Below, in pieces: positions 25,759 through 34,588 of a DNA stretch of 64,000 bases. The stretch is from a virus. The stretch is taken from IMG/VR virus record IMGVR_UViG_3300029258_004337, positions 1-64,000 of that record; one strand, given 5' to 3'. Positions within the stretch are counted from its first letter, which is position 1; the number at the start of each line of letters is the position of its first letter. The notes beneath the pieces are model-generated. The model was not told the DNA's origin, made no database searches, and saw only the letters and a program-made list of their open reading frames with translations. A program made the position numbers and the translations under genes.

Positions 25759-26273
25759 CAGGCCTCCCCGTGGATGGCGGCGTAGAGGAGCTCGGGGTCG
25801 AACTCGAAGGGGTCGAAGCCGCCCTGGAGGTTGAGCTCCATGACGGCGATCACGACACCCCGCTCTCCGCCAGGTTGGATGGGTCGCTTGCTGGCCTGGG
25901 TGGTCATGAAGCTGCGGTCGTTGAAGCCCAGGAGCTCTGCGGTCGCGTCCTTCGTGACCTTGATGAGGCCGTCCTCGTCCCAGCCCTTGTGGCGGTGCTT
26001 CACCCGCTTGTCCCGCTTCTCGTACCCGACGATGCTCTCGTGGCGCTCGTTGTAGACCTCATCGAAGCGCTTGAAGAAGCACATGATGATGGCCCAGTCC
26101 TTGTGGGGGTCGCAGCGGATCTTGGCGAAGCGCGCGGGCCGTAGGTTGCCGCGGCTCTCCTTGAACCTGTTCTTCCAGCGCTTCCCCGCCGTCTTGAGAC
26201 GGAAGCGGCCTCCCTGGAAGAAGTACAGGTTGTTGACCGAGGGAGGGAACTCGGTGGTCCACAGCACGATCAT
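25758..26273 (-). CDS. RusA-like Holliday junction resolvase
   Basis: This is a 171-residue protein starting at the ATG at 26273, inside a longer open frame, because the upstream gene's stop overlaps there. The N terminus has P-P-S-V-N-N-L-Y followed by a Lys/Arg-rich segment, the usual RusA opening. Around residue 118, W-D-E-D-G-L-I-K-V-T-K-D-A, then F-N-D-R-S-F, supplies acidic residues and a Lys in the arrangement that binds metal in RusA. RusA-family enzymes cut four-way junctions made during recombination and packaging. It is longer than E. coli RusA (120 residues). It sits in a block with RecA and a Cas4-like nuclease. Confidence 0.7.
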   Translation of the reverse strand: MIVLWTTEFPPSVNNLYFFQGGRFRLKTAGKRWKNRFKESRGNLRPARFAKIRCDPHKDWAIIMCFFKRFDEVYNERHESIVGYEKRDKRVKHRHKGWDEDGLIKVTKDATAELLGFNDRSFMTTQASKRPIQPGGERGVVIAVMELNLQGGFDPFEFDPELLYAAIHGEA

Positions 26274-26899
26274 CAGTCCCTCCCCCAGCTGCCGGCCTTG
26301 GGCCCTGGGCGCGGTCCCTTGCCGGGGTTGTAGCCCCCTCCGACACCGTGTCGCTCCATCTCGTCCTTCCGGCGCGTCTGCTCCCGGCTGAGCTGGTTGC
26401 CGGTGCGCTTGAAGGCGGCGTGCTGGCGCATCACCCCACGCTTGAACTGCTTCGCCTTGTTGAGCTCCTTCACCCACTCGGCGTAGCGGTTGTCGGTGGT
26501 GACCTTGTCGCTGATGAGGTCGACAGGGAGGTTGTGGTCCTCCCGGTAGTAGAGCGTGAGCGCCGACTTGATGACCTTGGTCTTCTCGTCGAGGATGTCG
26601 ACCCGCGCCTCGCCCGCAGACAGCAGGGTCTCGTAGTAGTTGGTCCAGGCGCCCCAGTACGACGCCAACTTGCCCAGGATGACCGGGCTGAACTCGGTCA
26701 GGTCGTTGGGCGTCAGCGGCGCTCCGGAGGAGTCGTCGTAGGTGACGTACCCCTCCAGGTCGCCCGACAGGCTCGGAGGTACTGGGGTGGTCTGGACTCC
26801 GGCGTCATGGAGCTCCTGCTCGACCATCTCCATGATGTTGGAGTAGCGGTCCAGGATCTCGTCGACGTCGAGGCTCGTTCCCTTGGGGATCTCGCTCAT
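26273..26899 (-). CDS. Helical protein of unknown function
   Basis: This is a 208-residue protein; AGGAGG precedes the ATG. The N-terminal 60 residues are acidic. Residues 75-180 are strongly helical and charged, with a segment of the type VKELNKAKQFKRGVMRQHAA and then L-S-R-E-Q-T-R-R. The C-terminal tail is Gly/Pro/Lys-rich and disordered. No catalytic motif is visible. It lies between the Cas4-like nuclease and the RusA-like resolvase with overlaps on both sides, so a recombination accessory role is possible. Confidence 0.5.
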   Translation of the reverse strand: MSEIPKGTSLDVDEILDRYSNIMEMVEQELHDAGVQTTPVPPSLSGDLEGYVTYDDSSGAPLTPNDLTEFSPVILGKLASYWGAWTNYYETLLSAGEARVDILDEKTKVIKSALTLYYREDHNLPVDLISDKVTTDNRYAEWVKELNKAKQFKRGVMRQHAAFKRTGNQLSREQTRRKDEMERHGVGGGYNPGKGPRPGPKAGSWGRD

Positions 26900-28206
26900 G
26901 CGGGCCTCCTCATGCGGCGTTTCTGGGATGCGGTGATGACTCGGGACACCGGGGCGAGGTGGCCGAACTCATCGGGCTTGCAGACGTAGGCGACGGGGCA
27001 GTTGTCGCACTCGCTCGTCTTGTCTGTTCGAGGCGGCATGTCGCCGGCCTTGAGCGTCTCGTTGATGCCCTTGCAGCGCGAGGCGATGCGGTGCCACTCC
27101 GAGCTGTCAGCCTTCGTGGGGAGCTCCTTGATGGTGTAGAGCTCCTTGTCCACGTACAGGTAGATGACCACCTTGAAGATGAGCGACCCGGCCCGGGCGT
27201 AGATGGTGGCCTGGACGCAGTGGTCGCTCTTCGGCGAGCGGAGCTTCTTGTGCTGGTGGGTGGACATGCTCTTGATCTCGAGCATCACCATGTCGGCTAG
27301 GTCCCCGACGTCGGCGCTGCCGTAGATGCGCAGGCTCTTGTTCTCGACCGTCATCTCGTCGACCAGGTCGGGCAGAGCGTCGAGCAGGAGCCTCTGGGTG
27401 AGGTTGTGGATGGCGGTGCCGTAGGCGAACACCCGGTACAGGTGGGTCGGGAACCGGTCCACCTTGGGCGTCTTCTTCAGCGCGTAGGCGATGCGTCGGT
27501 CGCATGATGTGATGCTGACCTCGGAGGGGCTGATGACTCCTCCCCGGCGCTTCGCGCTCTCCACGAGGGCGAGCTCCTTGACGATGGACGCCATGCGCTG
27601 CTCGTCGGTCACGTGCCGCGTGGAGACCACCGGGTAGCCTTCCACGCCAGGAGCCCGGTCCCTGCGGTGACCCTCGTAGGCCTCCTCGTAGGCCGCCGCA
27701 CGCTCCCGGAACTGGGCGAACAGCTTCTCGAGGTAGCTGGGCCGAGGGACCTCGACCTCCCACAGCGCCCACTTGAGGCTGTTCTGGTTGACGACCAGGA
27801 CGTACGCCCCGTCGCAGCAGCCGGTGGCGTGGGCCTTCACCAGCGCCGCGCTTGCCACGGCCTGCTGCAGGATGCCGTCGTTCCAGCCCTTGAGCGGGAT
27901 CATCACGGAGTCGACCAGGTAGCGGCCGTGCTCGGTCTCGAGGATCCCGTGGCCCGTCATGTCCAGGCCGTGCATCACCATCGTCGGCGCGTCGGTCATC
28001 TTCAGCCCGAAGTGGGCACGCAGCCACGTGGCGAGGACGGGCCGCATTTCGGCATGGCAGAGGCGGCGGAACGCGGTGGTGGGCAGGATCGTGTCCGCGA
28101 GCTCGGCTCCGAGGTCTCGAGGATCTCGGGTCATCAGCTCGTGGACGGTCGGGGCCGGAGCGTGCCCGACCGCGGCATCGTAGATGTGCTTGGAGTAGTT
28201 CTTCAC
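26896..28206 (-). CDS. Cas4/RecB-like exonuclease with Fe-S cysteines
   Basis: This is a 436-residue protein; the GTG at 28206 overlaps the upstream stop (GTGA). The C-terminal half is a PD-(D/E)XK nuclease of the RecB/Cas4 type: H267 in a T-x-I-H helix, D299 in G-S-A-D-V-G-D, E310-I-K312 and Q332 in the Q-A-T-I-Y-A motif. Four cysteines (C235 in S-C-D-R-R, then C400, C403 and C409 in CDNCPVAYVC) match the 4Fe-4S arrangement of Cas4 and AddB. The N-terminal 220 residues look like a second, degenerate nuclease-type domain with DGAYVLVVNQN but no ExK. Such enzymes resect DNA ends for recombination. It stands next to RecA and a second nuclease-like gene. Confidence 0.7.
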   Translation of the reverse strand: MKNYSKHIYDAAVGHAPAPTVHELMTRDPRDLGAELADTILPTTAFRRLCHAEMRPVLATWLRAHFGLKMTDAPTMVMHGLDMTGHGILETEHGRYLVDSVMIPLKGWNDGILQQAVASAALVKAHATGCCDGAYVLVVNQNSLKWALWEVEVPRPSYLEKLFAQFRERAAAYEEAYEGHRRDRAPGVEGYPVVSTRHVTDEQRMASIVKELALVESAKRRGGVISPSEVSITSCDRRIAYALKKTPKVDRFPTHLYRVFAYGTAIHNLTQRLLLDALPDLVDEMTVENKSLRIYGSADVGDLADMVMLEIKSMSTHQHKKLRSPKSDHCVQATIYARAGSLIFKVVIYLYVDKELYTIKELPTKADSSEWHRIASRCKGINETLKAGDMPPRTDKTSECDNCPVAYVCKPDEFGHLAPVSRVITASQKRRMRRPA

Positions 28207-28817
28207 TGGGAGTCCTTGAAGAGCTGGAGCCACGTGTCGAACGGGAGCACGACGGCGGGAGGCTCGAGGCCCGGCACCGCGCGAGGCTCACGCGGCAGAG
28301 GCTTCATGTGGTAGGTGGTTCGAGCCAACGGGTCCGTCGTCTCGAGAGGAGCCCCGACGTCGCCGTCCCACGCCGCGCGGCGGATGAGGGACAGGCGCTC
28401 CGTCGAGCTGTTCTGGGTGAGGAAGTCGACGACGAGCATCGGCTCCTCGTCGTTGCGGAGGCCGCGCTCGCAGAGCGTGGACCAGAACTTGGGCGTCACC
28501 ACCCAGCGTTCCTTCTCCGTGCTCTTGGCCTCGAAGCGCCATCCGCCGACCATGCGGGCGTCGTTGTCGGCGTTCAGGGCTCCCGAGGCGGGGGTCAGAC
28601 GCACCAGGCCGGCGGCAGCCTCGGCGAGGTCGACCTCCTGGCGCTGGACGCGCTTCCTCCGCTTCTTGAAGTGCTCGGGCTGCACCGGAGCGTGCTTGCA
28701 CCAGCCCCGGTGCTTGTGGTTCTCGGTCACGCGCCCGTCGTCGTGGACGGTCACGGTCCCCTTCACGCAGCAGTGGCGGCACCGAACCTTGCGGTAGACG
28801 CCGGGCGGCAAGTCCAT
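28203..28817 (-). CDS. Zinc-finger plus PD-(D/E)XK-like protein
   Basis: This is a 204-residue protein; GAGG precedes the ATG. The N terminus holds C-R-H-C-C and, 24 residues later, W-C-K-H, a probable zinc finger. Near residues 85-135, D-A-R-M-V-G-G-W-R-F-E-A-K is followed by V-V-T-P-K-F-W and P-M-L-V-V-D-F, which has the D-x(n)-E-x-K order of restriction-like and Hjc-like nucleases. The similarity is short, so the nuclease call is tentative. It overlaps the Cas4-like gene and follows RecA, giving a cluster of three possible nucleases around the recombinase. Confidence 0.5.
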   Translation of the reverse strand: MDLPPGVYRKVRCRHCCVKGTVTVHDDGRVTENHKHRGWCKHAPVQPEHFKKRRKRVQRQEVDLAEAAAGLVRLTPASGALNADNDARMVGGWRFEAKSTEKERWVVTPKFWSTLCERGLRNDEEPMLVVDFLTQNSSTERLSLIRRAAWDGDVGAPLETTDPLARTTYHMKPLPREPRAVPGLEPPAVVLPFDTWLQLFKDSQ

Positions 28818-28825
28818 CAGTCACC

Positions 28826-29899
28826 TCAGTCGTCTTCGGGGTCTGCGCGGCTGGTGCGCAGCTCACGCAGCGCGATTTCGCGCATGCGGTCGATGAACTC
28901 GGGGTGCTTCTTGAGGGTGTGCTTCGCGTGCACGCGACCCTGTCCGATGCGACTCCCTGCGATGGCCGAGAGCTCGGTTCCGAGCACCGAGACGTCGCCG
29001 AAGCTGTACCAGGAGCCGCTCCGGTCGAGCGCCCCGATCTCCAGCCCGATGTCGATGCACTCTCCGAGGATGGAGGTGCCTTCCCCGAAGATGAGGTCGA
29101 ACTCCACGACTCGGTAGGGAGGGGACAGCTTGTTCTTCAGGACGGTCACCTTGTCGCGCTGTCCGACGGTGATGTCCCCCTCCTTCACGTTCCCGATGCG
29201 GACGACCTCGCACCGGATGGAGGCGTAGAACTTCAGGGCGTTGCCTCCCGACGTGGTCTTCGGAGAGCCGAACTTCACGCCGATCTTCTGCCGCGTCTGG
29301 TTGAGGAAGATGACGCAGCACTGGCTCCTGCCGATGGCTGCCGTGATCTTGCGGAGGCTCTGCGACATGAGCCGCGCCTGCGCGCCAGGGTGGTGGTCTC
29401 CGATGTCTCCCTCGAGCTCGGCCTTGGGTGTGAGCGCCGCCACGCTGTCGACAACGATGAGGTTGACCTTGGGCACGAGCTCGAGGACGACCTCCATCGC
29501 CTGCTCGCCGTTGTCGGGCTGCTTGATGAGCATCTCGTCCAGGTCGCAGCCGAGGTCCTTGGCGTACTCCACGTTGAGCGCGTGCTCGGCGTCGACGAAG
29601 GCCACGATGCCGCCCATCTTCTGGCAGTTCGCCGCGGCCTGGAGGGCGAGGGTGGTCTTGCCCGAGCCCTCCGCTCCGAAGATCTCGACGACCCGGTGGA
29701 TGGGCCACCCGCCGATGCCCAGCCCGACGTCCAGCCGGATGCTCCCGGTCGGGATCACCGTGACGTCTCGGATGGGCATCTTCCCCAGGACCGCGAGGTC
29801 CTGCTTCGAGTCCTTGATGAGCTTCTTGATGTGGGCGTCGCGCTCCTTCTTGGAGGCTCCGAACTCGAAGGCATGCTCTGGGGTCTTGCGGGCGGCCAT
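28826..29899 (-). CDS. recA: RecA recombinase
   Basis: This is a 357-residue protein, the usual RecA length. AAGGAGGA precedes the ATG at 29899 by 5 nt, and longer upstream frames are not needed. The Walker A motif is GAEGSGKTT at 75-83. [20 protein letters not shown] and the L2-region [11 protein letters not shown] follow in canonical order. F-L-N-Q and Q-K-I-G-V-K-F-G are also present. It drives strand exchange in repair and in replication restart. It lies between DNA polymerase and nuclease genes, so the phage carries its own recombination system rather than relying on the host. Confidence 0.95.
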   Translation of the reverse strand: MAARKTPEHAFEFGASKKERDAHIKKLIKDSKQDLAVLGKMPIRDVTVIPTGSIRLDVGLGIGGWPIHRVVEIFGAEGSGKTTLALQAAANCQKMGGIVAFVDAEHALNVEYAKDLGCDLDEMLIKQPDNGEQAMEVVLELVPKVNLIVVDSVAALTPKAELEGDIGDHHPGAQARLMSQSLRKITAAIGRSQCCVIFLNQTRQKIGVKFGSPKTTSGGNALKFYASIRCEVVRIGNVKEGDITVGQRDKVTVLKNKLSPPYRVVEFDLIFGEGTSILGECIDIGLEIGALDRSGSWYSFGDVSVLGTELSAIAGSRIGQGRVHAKHTLKKHPEFIDRMREIALRELRTSRADPEDD

Positions 29900-29900
29900 G

Positions 29901-30083
29901 TCAGTCCTCCTTGGGCTTCTTGGTGGGCGGCTTGCCGAGCTTGTTCTTGAACGCGTCCGCGTCCGGAACAGCACCCGGCCCGGCGCGCTTGGCGCCAGCC
30001 TTCTCGATCTGCTTCTTCGCCTTCGAGGCCGCCGTCTTCTCCTGCTCGGTGTCGACGACGCCGTACTTCTCCATGTCAGCCAT
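29901..30083 (-). CDS. Small Lys-rich protein between recA and DNA polymerase
   Basis: This 60-residue protein starts with an ATG 6 nt after AGGAGA. It is strongly basic, with Q-E-K-T-A-A-S-K and I-E-K-A-G-A-K segments that resemble the K-x-A motifs of the virion proteins. No domain is recognised. The ribosome site and the tight fit between two genes support it as real. It may bind DNA or a partner enzyme. Confidence 0.55.
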   Translation of the reverse strand: MADMEKYGVVDTEQEKTAASKAKKQIEKAGAKRAGPGAVPDADAFKNKLGKPPTKKPKED

Positions 30084-30097
30084 GCTGGTCTCCTGGG

Positions 30098-32092
30098 TCA
30101 CTTGGCATCCGACCATCGGGTCACGATGGACGGCTCCGCGATGAGAGGCACGCGGAGGGGGTTCTTGAACGGGTGCTCCATGTGGTGCTGGATGATCTCG
30201 ACGGCCTCGTCGGCCGTACGCCGCGGACACCGCCAGATGAGCTCGTCGTGCACCTGCAGCACCATCTCGGCCTTGAGGTCGACCCGGAGGTACGAGTCGA
30301 ACTCGCAGTACAGCATCGCGCGCTTCACGATGTCGTGGGCACTGCCCTGGATGCGCGCGTTGATGGCCTGGCGCAGAGCGCGACGGACCTCGCTCATGCG
30401 GTGGGACTTGGCCTTGGACAGACGACGGAAGCGGCCACGGTAGGTCTGCACGCGCCCTCTGCGACGCGCCGTCTTCTTCGTGGTCTCCATGTAGCCACGG
30501 ACGCCGGGGAAGGTGTCCAGGTACATCTCGATCATCGACAGGGCCTCTTCCTTGGAGACCGGACGTCCGAGGGCTTCGGTGAGCTGAACGGCCAGGCCGT
30601 GCTCGGTGATGCCGTAGACGATGCCGAAGCCGATGGCCTTGGCTGCTGTCCGCATGCCCATGGCCCAGACCTCGCGCTCGAGGAGACGCGCCTCTCCCGG
30701 GTAGTCGTTCTCGTGGACGCCGCTGTCTCGGAGCTCGGCCTGCAGCTTCTCCTTGGCCTTGCCCTCCTTCACGTGGGCCACGAACTCGTCGTAGTCCATC
30801 TCGTTCATGTTGGCGGCCGTGTACGAGTGCATGTCGAGGCCGTCGATGATGCCCTTGATCATCGTCTCGTCGCCGCTGATGTCGGCCAACACCCGCATCT
30901 CCAGCTGGGCGTAGTCGGCGACGATGAGCACGTACTCCTCGCCCATGTCGGTCGGTGCGACGAGGAGTCCTCGGATGCCGTACTTGTCGTTGTCCTTCCG
31001 CGGGATGTTCTGCAGGTTCGGCTCGGCGCTGGACAGTCGTCCGGTCACCTTGATGGGGCTGAACTTGGTGTGGATGCGTCCCGTGTTCTTGGAGATGTGC
31101 TTCGGTAGGCCCTTGACGTAGCCCTCGAGCTTCGCGAGCTCGGACCACTCCACGAGGTCCTGGCAGACCTCGACGCCCATGCCGGCGTACATCTCCATCG
31201 TCTTCGCGTCGGTGGACCCTCCGTTGCCGGACTTGGTCTTGCGCTTCACGGGCAGCCCGAGGCCGCGCGGCGGGTCTGCGTACAGGAGCTCCTGCTTCTG
31301 CGGCGTGCTGTTCGGGTTGAAGGGCCGTCCCAGCTTCGAGTTGATGCGAGCAGCGACCACGGCCATGTCGGCCTCGACCCTCTTGCGCATCGCGGCGAAG
31401 AGGCCTGCGTCGGTGTCCAGGCCGCGGCGCTCCATCTTGTACAGCGTCTGCAGCTGCGGCTCCTCCTCGTACCAGTACTGGTACATGAGGGTCTCGTCGG
31501 GCTTGTCGTGCCACTTCACGAGGTCGGAGAGCTTGTCCAACAGCAGGAGGCAGCACTCGCGGTGCAGCCAGGCATCGAGCGCGGCGTAGTCGACGAAGAG
31601 CTCGTACTTGGGGTGTCCTGGCGTAGCGACGTCCACCATGTTGTCCCGGCCGAACAGGTGCTTGAAGCTGTGGGTCGGGATGCCGAGGTAGTCGTCGCTG
31701 CACTCCTTGAGGCCGTGCCGGTTCTCGCGGAGGTCCTCATCGAACAACCAGTCGAGGACATTGCCGTCCGCCCACCGCCCCCCGACATGGATGCCCATGT
31801 TGGCGAAGCGGTGGACGTCGAACTTGGCGTTGAAGATGGCCCACGTGATGTCCTCGCGCTCCAGCAGGGGCTGGAAGCGGCGGATGAGAGGCCGCGGCAC
31901 GTAGTACCGGGCCTCCGCATCCGGGCAGAGGCTCATGCAGATGATCTGGTCGTCGGTCTTGAGGTGCCCCTTGCCGAGGGTCTCGGTATCCAGGCCGACC
32001 ATCTGGTCGTAGTACCAGCACCGCTCGAACACCTCGTCCAGGTTGTGCTCGCCCACTTCGATCACGGGCGGCACGTCTTCGATGAACCTCAT
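30098..32092 (-). CDS. polA: Family A DNA polymerase with 3'-5' exonuclease
   Basis: This is a 664-residue protein; AGGAGG precedes the ATG by 6 nt. The exonuclease domain starts with G-L-D-T-E-T (D35, E37), followed by N-A-K-F-D-V-H and a Y-A-A-L-D-A motif near 169-174. The polymerase domain has T-G-R-L-S-S-A-E-P-N-L-Q-N-I-P at 350-364, motif A D393-Y-A-Q-L-E-M-R, motif B R481...K485...F489...Y493-G and motif C Q-V-H-D-E at 613-617. There is no 5'-3' exonuclease domain, so it is the Klenow-like form typical of phage replicases. Phe at motif B predicts discrimination against dideoxynucleotides. It is the likely replicative polymerase of the phage. Confidence 0.95.
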   Translation of the reverse strand: MRFIEDVPPVIEVGEHNLDEVFERCWYYDQMVGLDTETLGKGHLKTDDQIICMSLCPDAEARYYVPRPLIRRFQPLLEREDITWAIFNAKFDVHRFANMGIHVGGRWADGNVLDWLFDEDLRENRHGLKECSDDYLGIPTHSFKHLFGRDNMVDVATPGHPKYELFVDYAALDAWLHRECCLLLLDKLSDLVKWHDKPDETLMYQYWYEEEPQLQTLYKMERRGLDTDAGLFAAMRKRVEADMAVVAARINSKLGRPFNPNSTPQKQELLYADPPRGLGLPVKRKTKSGNGGSTDAKTMEMYAGMGVEVCQDLVEWSELAKLEGYVKGLPKHISKNTGRIHTKFSPIKVTGRLSSAEPNLQNIPRKDNDKYGIRGLLVAPTDMGEEYVLIVADYAQLEMRVLADISGDETMIKGIIDGLDMHSYTAANMNEMDYDEFVAHVKEGKAKEKLQAELRDSGVHENDYPGEARLLEREVWAMGMRTAAKAIGFGIVYGITEHGLAVQLTEALGRPVSKEEALSMIEMYLDTFPGVRGYMETTKKTARRRGRVQTYRGRFRRLSKAKSHRMSEVRRALRQAINARIQGSAHDIVKRAMLYCEFDSYLRVDLKAEMVLQVHDELIWRCPRRTADEAVEIIQHHMEHPFKNPLRVPLIAEPSIVTRWSDAK

Positions 32093-32102
32093 GTGGTGCC
32101 TC

Positions 32103-33302
32103 CTACTCGGTGGGCTCGCCGGGGGCCTCGTCCAGCTTCTGGTCGAGGAGGCTCACGGCGTCGTTGATGACCTGCTGACCTGCTGCGTAGGGCATCCAAC
32201 CCCACCACCGCTCGAGCTCGTCGCGTGTGCGCATGATGCTCGTGCGCGCCTCGTTGTCCCGCATCCCCGCCGTCACGTAGCGGAAGCGGCTGTCGGCGAC
32301 GTCGAGCGCCGTCTTGGCCGCGCCCCGCGCCATCTCGTAGTAGACGCCAGGCAGCTTCTCCTCGAACCACGAGGAGATCTCCTCCTCGCTCACGCCACGC
32401 CACCGCAGGACGTCGACGGCGGCGCGGAAGCGGCGCGGGATGATGCCGCAGGAGGGGCCTGCCTTGGATGCCTCGAGGATCTGGTCCAGGCTGACGAGCG
32501 CCGGCTGGTCGAGGCGCACGTCGTGGTGCTTTGCCAGCTCGCGGAGCAGCCACTCCTCGGTCGCCCAGCTGCAGGACAGCGGGCTGTACAGCATGTCCCG
32601 CCCGTCATCGGAGTGCGTCGTCGGCAGCGTCACCTGCTCGAGGAAGCCGAACAGCTTGCTGGGGTCGTCGGCATGACGGAACCCGATGGGCGGGATCCCG
32701 GCGTGCGGCTGGTCGGCAGGCACGTAGGCCCGGAGACCCAGAGCGTGCAGCGCCTTCCAGGGACCGGCCTCGACGTGCACGAGGCGCTGCAGTCCGCTGG
32801 GCGCCTTGAACCGGAAGAGGAAGGTCTCGGCCTGGTGCTTGCTCAGACTTCGGGTCTCGTCCGCCTCGCCGTAGAAGGGCTGAACGTCGCCGGACTTCCA
32901 CAGAGCGGTGAGGTCGACGAGGTCGGGCGCGAACAGGGACGGCGAGGCCGTCTCGATGTTCATGCGAGGGCTGCTGGCCTTGGTGTGCCAGGCGTGGTTC
33001 GAGAGCTCCGTGGGGCGGAAGCCGCCGACGGGCTGGAACAGGTACTCGTGGCTGTGGCCGGTCTCGTGGCGGACGAACGACTTCGGGTCCGCGGTCAGAA
33101 CGGCCATGTCCGCGCCGCGGGTGGGGTGGTCGGTGAAGAACGCCTTGAGGAACTCGGCCGTCTGCGCCGGGATGATGTCGGTGGCCGGGATGGGGGAGGC
33201 GAGGAGCCAGTTGGAGCCGCCGAAGTACAGCATGTCGTCTTCGCACTTGATGATGGCGTCGCCGTTCTGGATGAGGCTGCGCTGGATGTCGATCGTGAAC
33301 AT
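32103..33302 (-). CDS. Unrecognised protein in the replication operon
   Basis: This is a 399-residue protein; AGGAG precedes the ATG at 33302 by 8 nt. The first 200 residues are beta-rich (MFTIDIQRSLIQNGDAIIK, then MLYFGGSNWLLASPIPATD); the C-terminal 150 residues are helical with a short Cys pair and W-W-G-W. No catalytic or nucleotide-binding motif is visible. A clamp-like or replisome accessory role would fit its place between the SSB candidate and DNA polymerase, but I cannot show it. Confidence 0.5.
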   Translation of the reverse strand: MFTIDIQRSLIQNGDAIIKCEDDMLYFGGSNWLLASPIPATDIIPAQTAEFLKAFFTDHPTRGADMAVLTADPKSFVRHETGHSHEYLFQPVGGFRPTELSNHAWHTKASSPRMNIETASPSLFAPDLVDLTALWKSGDVQPFYGEADETRSLSKHQAETFLFRFKAPSGLQRLVHVEAGPWKALHALGLRAYVPADQPHAGIPPIGFRHADDPSKLFGFLEQVTLPTTHSDDGRDMLYSPLSCSWATEEWLLRELAKHHDVRLDQPALVSLDQILEASKAGPSCGIIPRRFRAAVDVLRWRGVSEEEISSWFEEKLPGVYYEMARGAAKTALDVADSRFRYVTAGMRDNEARTSIMRTRDELERWWGWMPYAAGQQVINDAVSLLDQKLDEAPGEPTE

Positions 33303-33363
33303 GAGGTCGCTCCTGGGGCGGCCGGGGAGAGTGTCCCCGGCCGCCGAGATGAAGGGAGGCGGG

Positions 33364-34587
33364 TCAGTCCCGCGCCCCCTCGTAGGAGCGCGACTTGCCG
33401 CCGAAGGGAACGTGGGAGCCGCCGCCCGCCACGTAGGGGTTGTTGATGCCGAGGTCCTCGGCCTGCGCCTGCAGGACCGCCTTGACGTACTCCTCCTTGT
33501 TGAACGCGCCGTTCTTGTTGAACGCGTCGTCGTCGGGGTTCTTGCGCTCGGGCAGGTACTGACGGTCGAGGTCGATGTCCTTGCCGGACAGCAAGGCCTT
33601 GGCGGCATCGGGGTCGTACCCGAAGCCCTCCACCAGGCGCCCGACCTTGTCCTCGGTCAGCACCGCGTCCACCGTGTACTTCCGCACCACCTGTCCGCCC
33701 TGACGCGTCTCGCCGCGGCAGGTGATGTTCACCACGCCGTCGGCCAGCGTGCCCGGCCTGGCCATGTGCTCGGCACAGTCGTCGGTGCCGCGCTTCACCG
33801 CGTTCATGCAGGTGTACGCGCTGTACGGCTTGCCCTTCCAGTCACAGCTCGTGCAGGACACGACCTTCTCGGCGAGCTCCGCAGCGCCCTGCGCGTCCGC
33901 GTGGATCTGCTCGGAGTTCATGAACTCCGTGCCGCACTCGGGGCAGATGATCTGCGTGAGGAAGTTCTTCCCGCGGCAGATGGACCCGTCCTTGTACTCG
34001 TGCATGCAGACCTGGTTCGCCCGGCGGTCGGCGGCGATGATGATGTTCCACAGCTCGCTGGTCGTCCCGACCTCCCAGCGCCGCATCCCCAGGAACCGAC
34101 GCTCGGCGACGTAGGGGTCCTTGTGGTTGCAGTGCGAGCACATGCCGGTCGGGGCGCCCTTGGGGATGTCCTTGTCCGGGTACGCGCACGCCGCGACCAT
34201 GAACTTGCCGTCCTTCTTCGGGTCCGGCACGAAGTGGTGCATCCGGTAGTCGACGACCGGCAGCACGAGGCCGTCGCGCAGCCAGTGCTTGTACTGCTCG
34301 GGGTCGAGTCCCTTCGCCTCCAGCTTCTCGTTGTCCGCGTCCTTCTCGGCCGCGTCGAAGCAGAAGACGCACTTGCCCTCGAAGAGGGGGTTGGACGCCG
34401 TGCACTCGTGCGGGAAGCGGGTCCAGTGGTGCGGCCGCGGGTGCGGCGGCATGTCGACCAGGGCGACCTGGAACTCCTCGCCGGCGTTCACCATGAGGAC
34501 GCCGGCCTGCCAGGGCGGGTACCTCCGCTTGCTCTTGCTTCGCATGTTGGCAGCGGTGCGCTGCCGGTAGTCACTCCATCCGGCCAT
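33364..34587 (-). CDS. Cys-rich protein, possible ssDNA-binding protein
   Basis: This is a 407-residue protein. It contains at least four CxxC-type pairs: G-K-C-V-F-C, M-C-S-H-C-N, I-I-C-P-E-C-G and V-S-C-T-S-C-D, together with further single Cys and His. The N-terminal part (R-Y-P-P-W-Q-A-G, then H-H-W-T-R-F-P-H-E-C followed by a C-V-F-C knuckle) resembles T4 gp32-like binding proteins that coordinate zinc. The C-terminal tail is Gly/Ser-rich after an acidic segment. Position between primase and DNA polymerase fits an SSB. It could instead be a zinc-dependent replication accessory protein. Confidence 0.45.
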   Translation of the reverse strand: MAGWSDYRQRTAANMRSKSKRRYPPWQAGVLMVNAGEEFQVALVDMPPHPRPHHWTRFPHECTASNPLFEGKCVFCFDAAEKDADNEKLEAKGLDPEQYKHWLRDGLVLPVVDYRMHHFVPDPKKDGKFMVAACAYPDKDIPKGAPTGMCSHCNHKDPYVAERRFLGMRRWEVGTTSELWNIIIAADRRANQVCMHEYKDGSICRGKNFLTQIICPECGTEFMNSEQIHADAQGAAELAEKVVSCTSCDWKGKPYSAYTCMNAVKRGTDDCAEHMARPGTLADGVVNITCRGETRQGGQVVRKYTVDAVLTEDKVGRLVEGFGYDPDAAKALLSGKDIDLDRQYLPERKNPDDDAFNKNGAFNKEEYVKAVLQAQAEDLGINNPYVAGGGSHVPFGGKSRSYEGARD

Positions 34588-34588
34588 C

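Noticed and set aside
29901-31703. A 600-codon frame overlapping the DNA polymerase gene on the same strand
   Set aside because: Only its last 60 codons, from the ATG at 30083 with a good ribosome site, are accepted as a gene. The rest is a frame shadow of the polymerase.
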